Counted from the stretch's first letter, positions 12,847-26,500 are shown. The stretch is 64,000 bases of DNA from Prinia subflava (GCF_021018805.1 NC_086247.1:91806140-91870139), one strand, 5' to 3'. Notes: generated from the letters alone by a model not told the origin. Numbers and translations: made by a program.

Positions 12847-13769
12847 TTGCCCTCATCAAGGAGACATTCTGTTTGAATCGAAGAGAGAAACAAAAGTAAT
12901 ACTTTCAGCAAATATTTTGTGACATGACATATTTAAAAAGTCATCAGTCTTTAATATCTGAGGTGAATCTTCTAGACAGAATTAAGACACCTTAGACTAT
13001 GACAGCATAAGTATTTCTGGTGGTTTTGCTGCTCTGAAAGGTCTCAGAGAAAGCTAAAAATTGATAAATCTGGATGAAAATAATGAAATTCCAAAAAAAA
13101 AGGAAATAAAACCATTTTGGATCATTTTTGAAAGTCTTGTGACATTTAGACCAGTTTCAAGATATCTTGAGAGAACACAGAAGAAAACTCGCAAGCTTTG
13201 AATATTCGGATTTGGCTGCCATGAATAATTCCACTGGCTTTCACATCATTACGGGATTCAGATCAAAATCAATCTCCTTGTTGCAAAAATCCTTCACAGG
13301 CTTAATCTGGTCAACCTGTGAACTGTGCCCCCTGTATTCAGCAAGTACTGGCTTTCTTTCTGTCCTTTCACTCATTCTTGCCTTTTTCTCCCACAACTCC
13401 CTGCATCTGCTTTGTGCCTCACCAATCTACCCACACAAACAAAACTCAGCAGCAGCAACAAAAAGCAAACTGCTATTCCCACAAAGACTTTTTTTGCCAC
13501 CTTAGTTTCCCCTTGATTTCTCTCACCTTCCACTATTGTTCACCATTTGCTTTGGTACCTCTGCTGATGTCCTGACTGCAAAAGGCTTCTCAGACAAAGA
13601 AAGTTGAGGCACCTCACTTCCACATTCCATATGTTACCCGATATAATTACCTCTATACCTATACCAGATGGCACAAACTATCCTATTTATCCCTGGAATT
13701 ATGGTGGGTACTACATGAGGGCTGCTTTACAAAATAAAATGTATCATCCAGGTTTAATATTAGGATTGG
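12847..13769. other. Single-copy DNA, nothing recognised
   Basis: Three overlapping forward frames run through a CT/CA-rich stretch at 13167-13575. They share no family motif and differ in phase, so I do not call a gene. Confidence 0.55.
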
Positions 13770-13838
13770 AAAAAAAACCAAAATCCAAAACAAAAACAAA
13801 ACAAAACAAAACAACTCACAAAAAAACCTCCAAAAACC
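13770..13838 (+). repeat. (AAAAC)n-like tract
   Basis: The tract consists of AAAACC, AAAAC and AAAACAAAAC units, with the cleanest pentamer repetition at about 13791-13812. Confidence 0.85.
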
Positions 13839-16633
13839 ATGATGCTAAAACAAGAGACTGCTAAGGCGGGAAAAAGTACAGTTATAAAATAGACAGATTT
13901 TAGTGCTTTCCAGAAACAGCATGGTAACATCTTCTCCCATTGACAAAACATCACCTACAGCAACATTTCTGTACGGGAATAGTAAACCCATGGTGACTCT
14001 GCTTCAGAAAGAACATTAGACTTTAAATCCTCCCTCAGCACATTTATGTTTAGCAGTTTAACTCAGCCCTGGAACAGCACAACAAAGACTAGATGCATAT
14101 CTACATATATACCTTGCAAATAACTTATAAACTTTATTGATTTTGGAAGACAAGGCCAGGTATTTCACGTTTCCCGATTTAAAACATCCCATGCAAGGGT
14201 TTGTTTATGACAGTACTAGGGGAATTATACATATTTATATGTGAGTTGGCAGATTTTGACTCGAAGGAAGACCGGCACCAACATCACCTCTGTAGCCACC
14301 TGGAGGATGGAAAAACCACTATACAGGTAAAAAGCTGCAACTTTTCCTTGGGTTGCTTACAGTGGGAAGCCAACAGACTCCAGGTGCATGTTCATCACAG
14401 ATCAGGTATTTGCATCAGATGGAGAGGGAGAATGTCTCTTCAAAAGATGTAGGACCTAATAGGCAGTGTTAAAAATCCTACCCATATGTACTTAGATCCA
14501 GACCCTAAAGGGATTCATCAGAAAAATTGCATTTCATGGAATTATTCTTCTGGTAATGAAGAGAAAGAGGAGTGCCAAAACACAGGTTGCAGCAAAGGAC
14601 ATGGACTTCTTTTATTTGTTCCATGCAGTTTTACCAATTTTCTCTGCCTGCTTGTAAATCCAACAGCTGAAAAATCAGACCTTTCAAGGGCCCATTTTCC
14701 CCTCTGACTTCACCTTCTTATGGTAGGCTTTTCTGAACTTCCACTATAAAACCTGCTCCAGTTTGTGCCGTAACTCAGAGGTCTTGTCCTTCAGCCCACA
14801 CTTCTCAAAATAAATTCTCAGCCTCAAGGAGGTAAAACCTTTGATTTGATCATCTCTGCTATTATATGACTTATATGTACATGCAAACCATTTCAGGGTA
14901 AGCATAATAAAATGTAAATATTCAATATATATAACCATAGGAGTTATTTTGTTGCATGGAAGCACATATTGATCAAGTACCGATTATCATAAGCCTGAAA
15001 AGGAACTTAAATAGGCCCTTGGCTCTGCCATGAGTTTGGTCTACCCAAAAGATCTTTTCGTCATTCCAAAGCTGTGACACTACTCTGTGCATACACAGTT
15101 ACTAAAGACAAAGAAGAAACTAAGCATTAGGAAATAGGATTCCCATCAAAAGACCGGCACGTAGTTAAGGAATTAAAAGAGCAGTCAGTCCCCGAGCAAG
15201 AAAAGATAGATGGCATTTTGTCCTGCAGAGAAAAGGGAGCTAAGAGAAAAAGAAATAGCACCTGGGAAATGAGACCCTGGGCACAGGAGTACATTCGGGT
15301 CCACACTTGACAAAGGAACTCCGTATGAGGCACTTGGCTACTGTGCATGGTCAAGTCACAGCAAACTTCAGGGAGCCTCAAGGAAGCATCTCTGTACTGC
15401 TCTAACCTAGGACACAGTGAAAGCCAGGGATCCTTAGAGGACATTTTGTCCTGCATCCTTTCAGGTGTGGTGTTGTCATACATAATCCTGTAATTTTGAA
15501 AGTCTAGGAACAGCAAAGTGATTGTTCCTTGCAAAGTGAAGCTTCATCAACAGGCAAAATAGGAGAATGGGGAAGCAGTTCTCTTTCCATTCACTGTATT
15601 TCCCCTTCCTGCTTTGTTTTACTCCCTCTCCATTTTCTGCTTGGAGATCATCCCACAGACCAAACCCAACTGGCAATCTAGATTAATGAAAACAGCCCAG
15701 AAGTAACTCAGAAATTTCCTTAAACATTTGAGATGAGGCATCAAGAAAAGAAAAATCCCTTTTGTCCTTTGCATCCCTCCAAGAAAAACACATCATCATT
15801 AACCACCAAACATGATGCAAGCTTTTAGCCAAAAACAAGTTGATATGTGTTCTCTCATCTTATCTAAGCCTCATGAAACAAACTCCTTGCTTGTTTTTTT
15901 CCCTCACTATTGGAATTATTTATATTATTTGCCTTTAAAAAAAAATCTAGTACAAATACAAACAACCCAGATACACTCCCTTAAACCACCAACAAATCAT
16001 TAACTGAGTGCCAAGTTAATAGCTTAAGAATATAAAGTATAATATATTGTAACAGCAGTGATAGAAAGAAAAAGATTTAAAGGGCATGGAACTATTAAAA
16101 CTAGTTTTGAGAGAGCTCAATGTGAAATCAACCAGAAAATGATCATTCCACAACTATAAATACAAGTACTAAAAACAAAACAAAGTCTCTAGCTTTGTGA
16201 AAAAAATCCATAAATTAAAAAAAACACCACCCCTAAACCATTTTAGGGGAAAGTATTTAATGCAGCTATAAAATAAGGACTCTGTTTTCTTTATATTAAG
16301 TGTAGCTTTGATTGAGTTTGTGGAATTAAACACTAATGTTATTGTAAGTAAAACACAAGGAGCTGGAATTTGTGTTTGGCATATAATGAAGTGAGCCACA
16401 AAGCCAAAGGATGTGATATGCCTTTATATGGCTTAGTTAGGGTTACTTTTGATGCACTGTAAAATAAAAATATTCTTTACACAAAGATACAAAAATCTTT
16501 GCAAATATGCATATAGAACTCACAATCTAATATTCTGTATATATGCACTGTGATCTGTAAGTACATATTAGCATGTATAACACATTTGGGGTTTGGATGG
16601 ACATGTTCAATGTTCTAAATTACTTTGTACTCG
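13839..16633. other. Single-copy AT-rich DNA, nothing recognised
   Basis: Nothing supportable is seen. The 135-codon minus-strand frame at 15127-15534 has no recognisable domain and no splice context; I treat it as chance. Confidence 0.6.
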
Positions 16634-16692
16634 TGCCTTGGGAAGGCTGACCTGAAACAGAGACTGGACAAAGCTATAGAATAAAGTAGGTA

Positions 16693-16698
16693 TTTATT
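16693..16698 (-). promoter_or_regulatory. Polyadenylation signal in the probable LTR
   Basis: The minus strand reads AATAAA here, about 110 bases downstream of the TATA element and about 60 bases from the presumed LTR end, matching the normal R/U5 layout. An overlapping AATAAA also occurs on the plus strand near 16681. Confidence 0.45.
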
Positions 16699-16803
16699 GA
16701 AAGACCTCCAGGATCCACCTTGGGCAGGACAAGAGCCTGACCAGAGCTACACCCAGGGTGGACAAAGAATGATCACAAAATGTTGACCGGTCACAAGATC
16801 TTA

Positions 16804-16815
16804 CATTTTTATAAG
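16804..16815 (-). promoter_or_regulatory. TATA element of the probable LTR
   Basis: The minus strand reads CTTATAAAAATG. Its position upstream of the AATAAA fits an LTR promoter. A weaker CATATAAAG lies further upstream on the same strand near 17000-17008. Confidence 0.4.
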
Positions 16816-17073
16816 TTTTGGTCCATTTGCATATTGGGGTTTAATTGTCCAATTACAGCTTCAGGTTGTGAGGTCTCATCCTTTTTGTCCCTCCCTTCAG
16901 TCCACTGTTGTTTATGCTGTTGGGCTGAAAGTTGTCTTTGGTCCTCAGCAGGAAAGGATTTGTTTTGCCTTCCTACTCTCTGAAGAGAGCTTACCAGCAC
17001 TTTATATGAGGCTCAGAACTACACCTAAGCAGCACAGAATCTGAAAACATGAAAGTTAAAGCTTAAGGCATCA

Positions 17074-19248
17074 GTACCAGACTGGAGCACTATGTAATTT
17101 TTGGTTTTGGGTTCTTAACAGCATTTTAGGTGACCTACTGCAATTGATCATGCCTATAAAATAAAGTGGCAATCAGAAAGCCAAGTTTTGCCAGCTCTGA
17201 CAATTTCAATCAAAAGTGTTACAGTCTTTGATGTTCTGGTTAAAGTTCCAGCTCCCAAAAGTTAGCAGTGATGTGAGATCTAAAACTTCTCTATATAAAA
17301 CTAACAGTTTTGTAAAAACACCCAAACCCCAACAGAACACAATGAAAACACAAACAAACAACACAAAATTCAAAACAACACCATCACTTCAAATCATGAC
17401 CCAGCTGGCACCTTGAAATTCCGAAATGAGAAAATACTTTAAAAGAAAACATACAGCTTCTTTATCACTTGACAATTTGCTTTGGTGTCCTGCATCTCAC
17501 AACCTAAGCCCTCTGGAGAGCTGACTTAAGACTGTTTAAATACTTGGGTATTGGTACCAGAACGCAGACCAGACATTAAATGACTCCCCCTAGAGACCTC
17601 ACCCTGCAACATTTCCATCTCTCCTCTCCCCCTGTCAAAGTCAACAGAGCCCAAGGTCCTTGTAAACTGAGCCACCAGTTTATACAGATATTGCTCATAT
17701 AATAGGACAGCAATAGCATACAAATTTGAGTTTCTAGAGCCTATGGGATAGGGCTAGATTAAGCTTTGAGCATGTAGTGGCTCTAGGTGCATACTAACAG
17801 CTCTGTCATTTGTTCAGCTGTAGTGGTAAACTGAGATACTACAGTTACTCTGAGTTACTCTGTAATCTCAGTCCTCTCAAAACCCTCTGCCTAGACTTCC
17901 CTGCTGTATTTCCCATCATGAACCAATAAAGTAGACAGGACGTGTAAGGAATCTATGTGACAGAAAACTAGTTGTAGCAAATTTCAGACTTAATGAAAAA
18001 AAAAATTTAAAGGGCAGTAAAGCATATTTACTGATGCCCAACAATCTAGACATGTATATTAGGCAGTGGCAAGTAGACAAAAGTTCTCTGAATGATGAAA
18101 CAGCCAGTCAGTGTATGAAAGCTACTGCAATGCACCCACATTGCAATTAATGTAGCTAAATGTCTGATTCCAGAGTCACTGTGGGTTGGGTGCTTGAAAA
18201 GCCAAACATAAAATGATTGGGGTTAAAATAAGGACAGGATTCACTATCAGCTGCATCAATATGACAGTGATAACAACAAAGATAGAAAAGCCAAGAAGCA
18301 TTGAGTAACAACAATAAAAGGAGAGCTGCAAGAGTAAAGAAGTGTCTTTGTTTTGTGTGGAAATAAAATGTTTCTTATGGAGACAACTTTGCACTTGACA
18401 CAAATTAGGGACAAGGTGTGATGGCTCAGAAGAGCCACAGCCAATCCAGCATACAATTTTACTGTAGCTGCTCTATGTACCATTCTAAAATCTCCATTCC
18501 TTCTCCTTGCTAGCTATCCAATAGTATTTTACTTTTCTGCAGTGAGAATCTAGTCTGCACCTGTTGTTACTAATTATAATTTCAAATATACATTGAAAAG
18601 GACAAGGATATATTGGTAGAAAGCCTACTGCGAAGATTTAATATCTAGTGTAGACACATTTGTGCAAACTGACACACACACGTACTCCACTGTATGTTTG
18701 GTCACACTGTATGTGGGCCTTTATGAATCTAAGTGGTCCTGGAATGACTCTGTGAAATCAAATTGGTCACCCACAGGTTCCTAGAGGAGATTATACTTAA
18801 GTGGTTTCTCTTTTTGGTTTAAGGATATACAAGTGATGATATTATCAGTGCAAGTAATGATGTAGAGTATTCTGTAGGCAAAGAGTATTCCTACCTAGTT
18901 CATCAGCATGCCATGGTGAAAGACTGGAACAGAGGCCATTATCACATAAAGATCCGAACCTCTCACTGGGATACACCCAAATAACCCCATACTGGGAGCT
19001 GTAACACTTGGAAAGAGTGATCAGAGAGATCACAGGAGCAGCTTTCTCCTGTGCCTTCACATAAGGACCTGCTTTACAAAAAACCGCTAACGGCACTAAT
19101 AGAGAATCAAGGACCTGCTGAGTACATTTTAACTGCTCTTCAGGGCTTTGATGCCGAGCACTTCCTGCAGAAAAAAGGAGGAAGTATGCTGATAAGATGA
19201 ATACATCTCACTACCCTCTGCACATAACCAAGTGGCATTTAAAAAGTA
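17074..19248. other. Single-copy DNA with an A/C-rich patch
   Basis: The stretch has no supported gene. An A/C-rich low-complexity patch lies at about 17313-17380. The rest is AT-rich single-copy sequence. Confidence 0.6.
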
Positions 19249-19288
19249 GGGAAAAAAAAGAAAAAAAGTTAAAGTAAAAAAAAAGATA
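19249..19288 (+). repeat. A-rich tract
   Basis: Runs of eight, seven and nine A residues are separated by single G or short T/A interruptions. The tract lies about 75 bases left of the CR1 fragment that follows. Confidence 0.75.
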
Positions 19289-19360
19289 ACTAAATTCCCT
19301 TTGGCTGAGAGGTCTGGCACATGGGATCTGAACTCAATTGCAACAGCAATTAGTTTCCAT

Positions 19361-19706
19361 GCAGAGGTTGGAAGGGACCTCTGGCTATCATCTTGTCCAA
19401 ACCCCAACTCAAGCAAGGTCAACTAGAGCCAGCTGCTCAGGCCCACATCCAGATTGCTTCTAAATATCTCCAGGGAAAGAGACCCCCAGGGCAACCTGTG
19501 TGACCACTCAATCATCCTCACAGTAAGAAAGTGTTTCCTGGTGCTCAGAGGGAGCCTCCTGTGTTTCAGTTTGTGCCCATTGCCTCTGGTCCTGTCACTG
19601 GGCACCACTGAAAATAGCCTGGCTGTATCCTCTCCTCTCCCTCCCTTCAGGTGTGTTTATACTTTGATGTGATCCCCAAGCCCTCCTTTTTCCAATCTAA
19701 CAGACA
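19361..19706 (-). mobile_element. CR1 LINE 3' fragment
   Basis: The plus strand shows the reverse complement of a CR1 3' region. It starts at GGTTGGAAGGGACCTCTGGC, continues through the CACAGTAAGAAAGTGTTTCC block and CCTCTGGTCCTGTCACTGGGC, and ends near TGATGTGATCCCCAAGCCCTCC. These blocks occur in the order expected for the 3' end of avian CR1. The element is 5'-truncated, as is usual for CR1. The terminal short repeats are worn away. Open frames across it are remnants, not genes. Confidence 0.9.
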
Positions 19707-22700
19707 TCTCAACAATCTTAAAGCCAGGAGTAAGCCAACACATATTTCTGCTACCTACACATATATACATATTTGAAAGTAAACTGAGACCAATTCATTT
19801 AATATTTCATCCAACAGATATGATCATGACCCATACTGGGGACTTTGCTAACTTATCTGTGAGATGCTTTGTAATCCAGAATGGGTAGATACTGGATTTT
19901 TTGTCTAAGTATCCTTACATGGAACTAATTCATTTGTTAAATTTCTTATGTGCAAATGTGAATGTTGCCATTTCATCTAGTTCCACTTACTAAAATTAGT
20001 AGAATATAAATACATGTCTTTCACACAAAGTTATCCTAAAATATCAGTTAGTACATGGTAAGGAAGAGCTGTTGCATAAAGTACATACCAAAGACCTTGG
20101 CCCTGGCACCAAAATGTCTATCTAGACACCTATGGAAAGAGAGAGTTTTCCAAGTGAAAATATTTCAGCTAATGGCTGAATCTAATACATTGTTGGTGGA
20201 AGACAAAATATATGCATAGAGGCTTTAAGTTGCAAAGATAATTTTCCAAATATTGGTTTCATGAATCATTGCTAATATTGCTGCCTGCTTATGCCCACAG
20301 TTGTGCAGGCCTCTGAACCACAGATCTCAATCCCTTGTGTGCTGCATCATGGCATTCTATTAGTGTCTTCCAGAAGGTTTTAAAAATACTCCACAACTCT
20401 TCTGAAATATGTTCCAGTTCTTTAAATGAAGTAGACTCAAGCAGAAGCCTGGACAGAGTCTGTATTTAACTCTGGGAAATTTAAACCAATTTAGACAGCA
20501 AGACAATTACAAATAAGCGCTAATTCAATTTTGAACAAGGATTTTTTTCAGTGTACTCTACAGCACCTTGAAGCAAATTTGAACTTATACAAAAGTGGCC
20601 TTCCCAAACTAAACATCCACTATCTGAATTTCAAATTTAAAGCTGGTTAGAGTTTGGCTAATGTCATAGTCTTGTGGAAGCATGGCTTTCCTTCCACCTC
20701 TTAAACTACACATTAGATGAATCCATTCTTCTTCATCTTTGATTCCATAAATTCAGTCAAGTTACTACTTGAATTTACAAAAGCACTTAATGTTAACAGG
20801 TGTGGGTTTGTGTGTCTCACTAGGAAAACACTGCCTCTTGAGGCAAAGACAAACAGCATGAAAGATGTCCAGAGAAGTCTAACAATGAATTTCTATGGCA
20901 ATCTACAGACAAGCTCTCTCTAATCTCCAAGCTCAGCAAAAACCTTGGCTCAATAAATTGGTCAGACTTGGACTCAGTCATTTACACCTCTGGCTTCATC
21001 ACCATGGATGGAGTTCTGTTTGTTCTCTGAGTATGACCTATTGAACATATGACTTTAAAGTTGGCGTCACCGCACACTTTGAACTATATATGTAGAAAGC
21101 ACTCGTGTTTTACAGGAAGCCCCAGAGTTCTCACAGGAATGCCAACCCAAATTCTGCATGAGCAGCTCCTGCCTGGGAGGTGAAGGATTAGCTTATACCA
21201 GTGCAGCTGATTCCACTCAGGGCTGGTACATCATCCTACTTAACCACAAGAGCAGAAACACAGAACAGACAAGCATTTCAACACTTCTGGCTAGGGGATC
21301 TTGCCCTCAACACACATACTGATGCTTGTACATGGTCTCCTGGCTGTCTATACTCCTGTCCATCTGTTGGGATGGCATGACGCCAGCTAACAAGGTAGCA
21401 CGCCAGCCTCACTAGCACAAATGTGCCAAATAAAGATAGGTTCTTCTGAATGCACTGCTTTCAGGAGACAGCAAGAGCCACATTCCCACTACAGACAAAT
21501 AGCAAGAAGCTTCCACATATCCCCAGCATTACTAAAGTTTTTAGGTTTGATCTCCCTTTTCTTTTCAATATTCAAGCACCCTCCCAAACATAGAAGTCTT
21601 AATGAAGTTGTTAAATTGTTAAATTACCAGGCAAAGCATGCGGTATTTTAACAAACTCACTGGTAAGACCATTGCATGCCTGCAGGAGGTCCTATCCCTG
21701 CATCTTACACACCCCACTAAAATCCTTGGGAAAGAGCTTTCCCATCTCAATCTGCACATTTCTTCACCATTTTCTGTCTAATTGACTTTACTCCTTCATA
21801 TTTTAGGAGCATCTCTTCTCATTGAACAAAACTTTCAAGCACCGATCAGCTTCTTAAAAAGAACCAGAGCTCTTGCTGTTGGTAAATATACGGAAACCCT
21901 TCACATCCAGTAGTACTCCTTCAATTTCAGTTTCATTGTATTCATAAAAGTAGAAACTTCCCTATACACACTAATTTAGAGGACTGGAGAAATGAAGACT
22001 CCCTCTCTTTGGAAGTTCCCATGTGCTCACGAACCACACAGCCTCAGTTCCCCAAGACCAACAAGTCTGAAGAGCCACAATAGACAGGGTTTAAGAAGCC
22101 AGACAGTTTGCCAGCTCTAGCCATTACTGAGCACTCTGGAAATACTCGAAATGCTCTCCTGAAAAGCTTTATGCTTAAGGTGTGTATTGGCCATATAAAA
22201 AAAGTTGGCCAAAATTTGAGTTGGGGTGAGGGGAGGGGAAGAAAAGGGATTTAGTTAATCAACATTGTTAAAAAGAAGCAGGGAAATGGAAAAGACAGTA
22301 AAGGCCTAAACAAAGCAAACAGAAGCAACATGAACTGATCCCCCCAGGTTAACATGCAACCCATCATAAAGATTTTCCAGCAGCCACAAAAAAATCCAGA
22401 AAAGTTTGTTTTCCTTTAAGAAGCAAAGCTCAGAAAAAGCTACCATCTGTACATGTGTACATCTCCAAAGGTCTTTCCTGAGGAGTTATTTCTCTGAGGA
22501 GTACATGCTGAGTTTACCTGTGAGTAAAGATTTAATGAGTGTGGGCACCCTTCATGCTCTTAGACAAGTACTGCATCCATGCTCCCCAGCCACCTCACAA
22601 ATGGCCCCATGAGGGGACAGAATCAGAGGAAGGTGTGTCTCACAAAACATTTGACTGACAAATCAAACTGCCTCTCTGCATCAAGTCCCCAGAAATATAA

Positions 22701-23530
22701 CATGAACAGGATGGTGTTCATTCATCCTTTTCTCAAGTCATTACAGTAGTGGAGCCTTTTCCTCTCAGATCAGTTTAGCCCAGCTATTTAACTGCTTTTG
22801 ATGCTGGCACACAGCTGAACTGGGCTCAGGTAGAGACTAAGCTATATGCTTCACGACTCCAAAGTGAAAGAACAAGTTCCACCCTACTCTTTCCTTTCCC
22901 CTACAGACACTCTGCCTTATGAGCAAAAAATAAAACACCAGGCTCTTAGCCTTTAGTGGAGTTTGTCACTAGCAGCCCTAAAGAGGGATCATACTCAGAA
23001 GCATCATTTCTGATGGCAATAGAGTATGTGCTGGTGGGGGGAAACTCAGGGCGTGGAGACAGGAAGATCTGGGAGAGGTGTGCAATAGTAAACACAGCCA
23101 GCATGAAGGGAACCATCTGCTGGGAGGCTATTCTGACACATAAAATATTGAGCAAGCATGAATGAAATACAGAAAACCCCACCCGAGCACCAGACGCAAT
23201 CAAATCTGACCCTCTTGAAATTTTTATTTGTGTTAATGTTACCTTTTAATAACCTTTCACTGCTCTCTGCAAAGATAACAGGTGTCATTAAAACAGCTGT
23301 CACCGTGCCAATCTTCCCTGAGACACCTATTTATTTGGATCTTTCAAGAGAAACATAAATGAAATCAGTCATTCTATATTAGAGGGTTCCCAGGGACAGT
23401 TAGTTGATTGGCATCTCTTACTAGTGGGCACGTCACCGAAAGACACTTGTGGAAGACAGCGTTTTCCCTGAAGTCTTGATGTTTTAACATCTGACAGGAG
23501 TGTGTATATATGTATGGATTGATTTTTTCC
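19707..23530. other. Single-copy AT-rich DNA, nothing recognised
   Basis: No gene or transposon was recognised. The short open frames present are scattered and isolated. Confidence 0.6.
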
Positions 23531-23540
23531 TTTTTTTTTT

Positions 23541-23572
<32 letters not shown>

Positions 23573-23577
23573 TTTTT
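23531..23577 (+). repeat. Poly(T) tract, T22-C-T24
   Basis: Two T homopolymers of 22 and 24 bases are separated by one C at 23553. It could be a microsatellite, or the reverse complement of a poly(A) tail on a minus-strand retroposed copy whose body would lie to the right. No such body is recognised. The length is prone to assembly error. Confidence 0.9.
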
Positions 23578-26500
23578 ATGAATGATAGTCTGTGAAATAT
23601 CAGAGAGAAAAATGTCAGACATACATTGCATAGCAATCCAGGGCTAATGAAGATCCAGGTATTAAATCAATTAAGAAGTATCAAAAGCTACCTAATCATC
23701 AAGGAACAAAATTGGCACCACAATATGTAGTGAGTATGGGAAAGCCTAATTTACTAAACATACCCTGCAGTCACATAATTGCATGTAATTTTACCAGCAT
23801 AATTAACTAATTTAATTACCACTTCTCAAGTGCATCAATTATTGACATTACAGAGTTTTCAGACAGCAGAATTACTGTGTGGTACATTCAGAGAATGCAA
23901 AATGCTTTGTACGCCTATTTTCCAGTCACAGTCAACAACTGAGGGAACACAAGCAGCAAAGGAGAAGGAATTACAAGTGCACCACACAGAGCACAGTTTA
24001 GCAGTCAGGTTTAAGAGATGAACTAGACAAAACCATGCTTATGTGGGGACTGAAAAGTCAACAGCAAATAACTGGAGAGACCAAGAAGACAAAACCTAAG
24101 CATGGTATTAAAGCAGACAACTCTCATTTCTGAACAGCAAGGTCTGGTTTAAATCAAAACTGCCCAGGAGGGAATAAGCTCTTTGAGATCTACCAGCCAC
24201 CCTTATCTCTCAGCCAAGGGCTTGATCTTACAGTAATATCTGCAAGGATGTACAGGTGCACCAAGCTCCGTTGGCCTCACTAAAAAGCCATAAAGGTGTG
24301 AGGTCTGTCTGTACAACTCTCAAAGAAGAATCAGAGCCCAAAGAGACTCAGACTAGGATATGATAAGAAACAGTATATGCTTGAATAAAACCCAAGATGG
24401 ACCAAGGGGTGTGTGTCTCTGTGTGTGAAAATACAAAGATAAAGTATGGATGCATTCTTATTAATTAAAACGTAGCTTTGCCATGTGGGATCATTACTCA
24501 GACTTGAAGAACTATTGATTCCCCCGCTTAATGTTTAGACACTTTATGTAAATCTTTGCATAAAGCCCTTTTGTTTCAGCAATGAGCTTTTCAAAGTCAA
24601 GAGAGATGTCAGCATCTGCTCCCTATGGAGTCTTAAGAGTCAGTGTCAGTAAAAAATGGGCAGCGTCAGTGAAAATTATGCCCTGTGTCAGTAAATTTGT
24701 TAACAGGGTAGTTGGAAACCCTGGGAGCTGTGGTGTCATTTTCTTCTCCCATTGCCCTCTTGTACTTGACCTTTGCACAGCTGTTTCACAGTATCTGGAG
24801 ATGGCTGAACTGTGAAATAGTGATTACAGAAAAGGGGGCATTTTAATGAGAAAATACAACCCAGAACAAGAAGAGGGCATCTTTTCAAATGCCAACCCAG
24901 ATCTTTAAAATCTCTTTTGTCTTTCAGATTCAACTAAGAACAACCACGTCAACCCCCTCTTCTAAAATCTGATGCCAATATTAAGTTACCCTTCTTAAGG
25001 TCATGAAATCTTACTGGATTCACTGTGGTGATTATAACAAGCAAGCAGAGACACTTTGTTAACATAAAAGCCCAAAAAGATCGTCAACAGCCAGAAGAAC
25101 CAAGTGAAGACTGTTCCTCCCTCAAGTAACTCTGCAGAGAATCTGTGCTATAAACTTGTTGCAGTCTGTCCCTGTGAGGGCCTTTTGAGGATCCAGCTCA
25201 GGAAAAACCTATGCATGTGTTTTAATTTAAGCAATGCCTTAAGCTGAGCCATTCACTTGAAGTATTGCAGACAAGTACCTCTTTTGCTAGAGAGAATCAA
25301 ATTGGTCTGGTGCAGGTGGCAGTAAGAAACCCTCCTGCATCCTCCAAAAGCACAAGAGATTCCTTGATTCTTCTTCAAGGGTTTCTCTGCAACAGCAAGA
25401 CACAACCTAATCCTATCTGGACTCCTTACTTGAATCCACAACGTGAAAAATCAAGACAGTCAGAAAAAGCACACGTGATCACAGGCAGTAGAAGGAAAAG
25501 AATGGAGTAGGAAGGGGACCACAAGTTTTTCAGAGACAAGATGAGTTTCTGTAAGCAAACCTGATGAATGATGCTCTTCATGCTGCTCGTTCTGCAGGCT
25601 GCTCTCTGTACACCTGCACGTGGCTGCTATCAGTAAAAGCAATTCCAGTAATGACATTGATGTGTGAGGGGCCTGCACTTGTGAGACACTGGGCCTAAAA
25701 CATTATTCATTGAAGTTGTAAGTGGGTGGTGGAACTTAACCTGTCAACTGAATTAGTGCATATAAATGAGCATAAACAGACAGCAAAAAGAGTGGATGAG
25801 TCAGTAGCATCAGGAAGGAAGAAAAGACAAAACACAAAAGTCCTCTTCTACGCTGTCAGCCATAGCAGGGATTGCCACACTACTCCAACCTTCAAACATC
25901 CTCTCAAGGGGCTGCAAAAACTGTAAAAGAGTTGTGTTTCATCAAACATCAACAAGAGTTACCCATCTGCATGGGGGTGTTTGCATGCTACTGTATGCAC
26001 TTAGTAGTCAGAAATACAAATTATTAATAAGGTAAGCTATGCATTGCACAGACATCTGTATTTCAGATTCAAAAGACGTGTATCTAACAAACTACTGAAA
26101 ACGTCACACCACACACGTGCCATACACCCTGCAAGTGGTGTGGCCTGTCTTATATTATTTGTGTAGTCACTGATCTCAGACTCTGTCAAGATGGGAAAGT
26201 TTGGGGTTGGTCACAACTAAGGCTTTAACCTGCTTCCCTCACAGCCTGCAAACAGAGCTGCCTACTTTCCTATTTCACAGAAATTAAGGAGTGAAAATGG
26301 AATCAGGCAATAATGCTCATCAGTAACGTAGCATCCCTCTACCTGAACTGGAGAGCAGACAGATTAATTGGAGTGAATAAGATGCTTTCTAAGTTGTTCT
26401 TCCCAAGTCTTTACTTGAAACGCTTTTGTTAGCCTCTCTTCTCAAACAAATTATTTTGGATGAACCCTTCTTGCATATTCCATTACCCTTTGACAGAGCC

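Larger units (their letters stand above)
16634..17073 (-). mobile_element. Probable solo LTR of an endogenous retrovirus
   Basis: Read on the minus strand, the stretch has LTR organisation: a pyrimidine- and purine-patched U3-like part, a TATA element (CTTATAAAAATG, plus positions 16804-16815), then about 110 bases later an AATAAA polyadenylation signal (plus 16693-16698), and an end near GGCA at 16634. It resembles a repeat style I associate with passerine ERV LTRs, but I cannot name the family. No gag, pol or env sequence flanks it, so a solo LTR left by recombination is the simplest reading. The right end (about 17073) is uncertain and no clean target duplication was found. Confidence 0.5.

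Noticed and set aside
15127..15534. 135-codon minus-strand frame
   Set aside because: No motif, no supporting splice or promoter context; isolated long frames are expected by chance in a window of this size.
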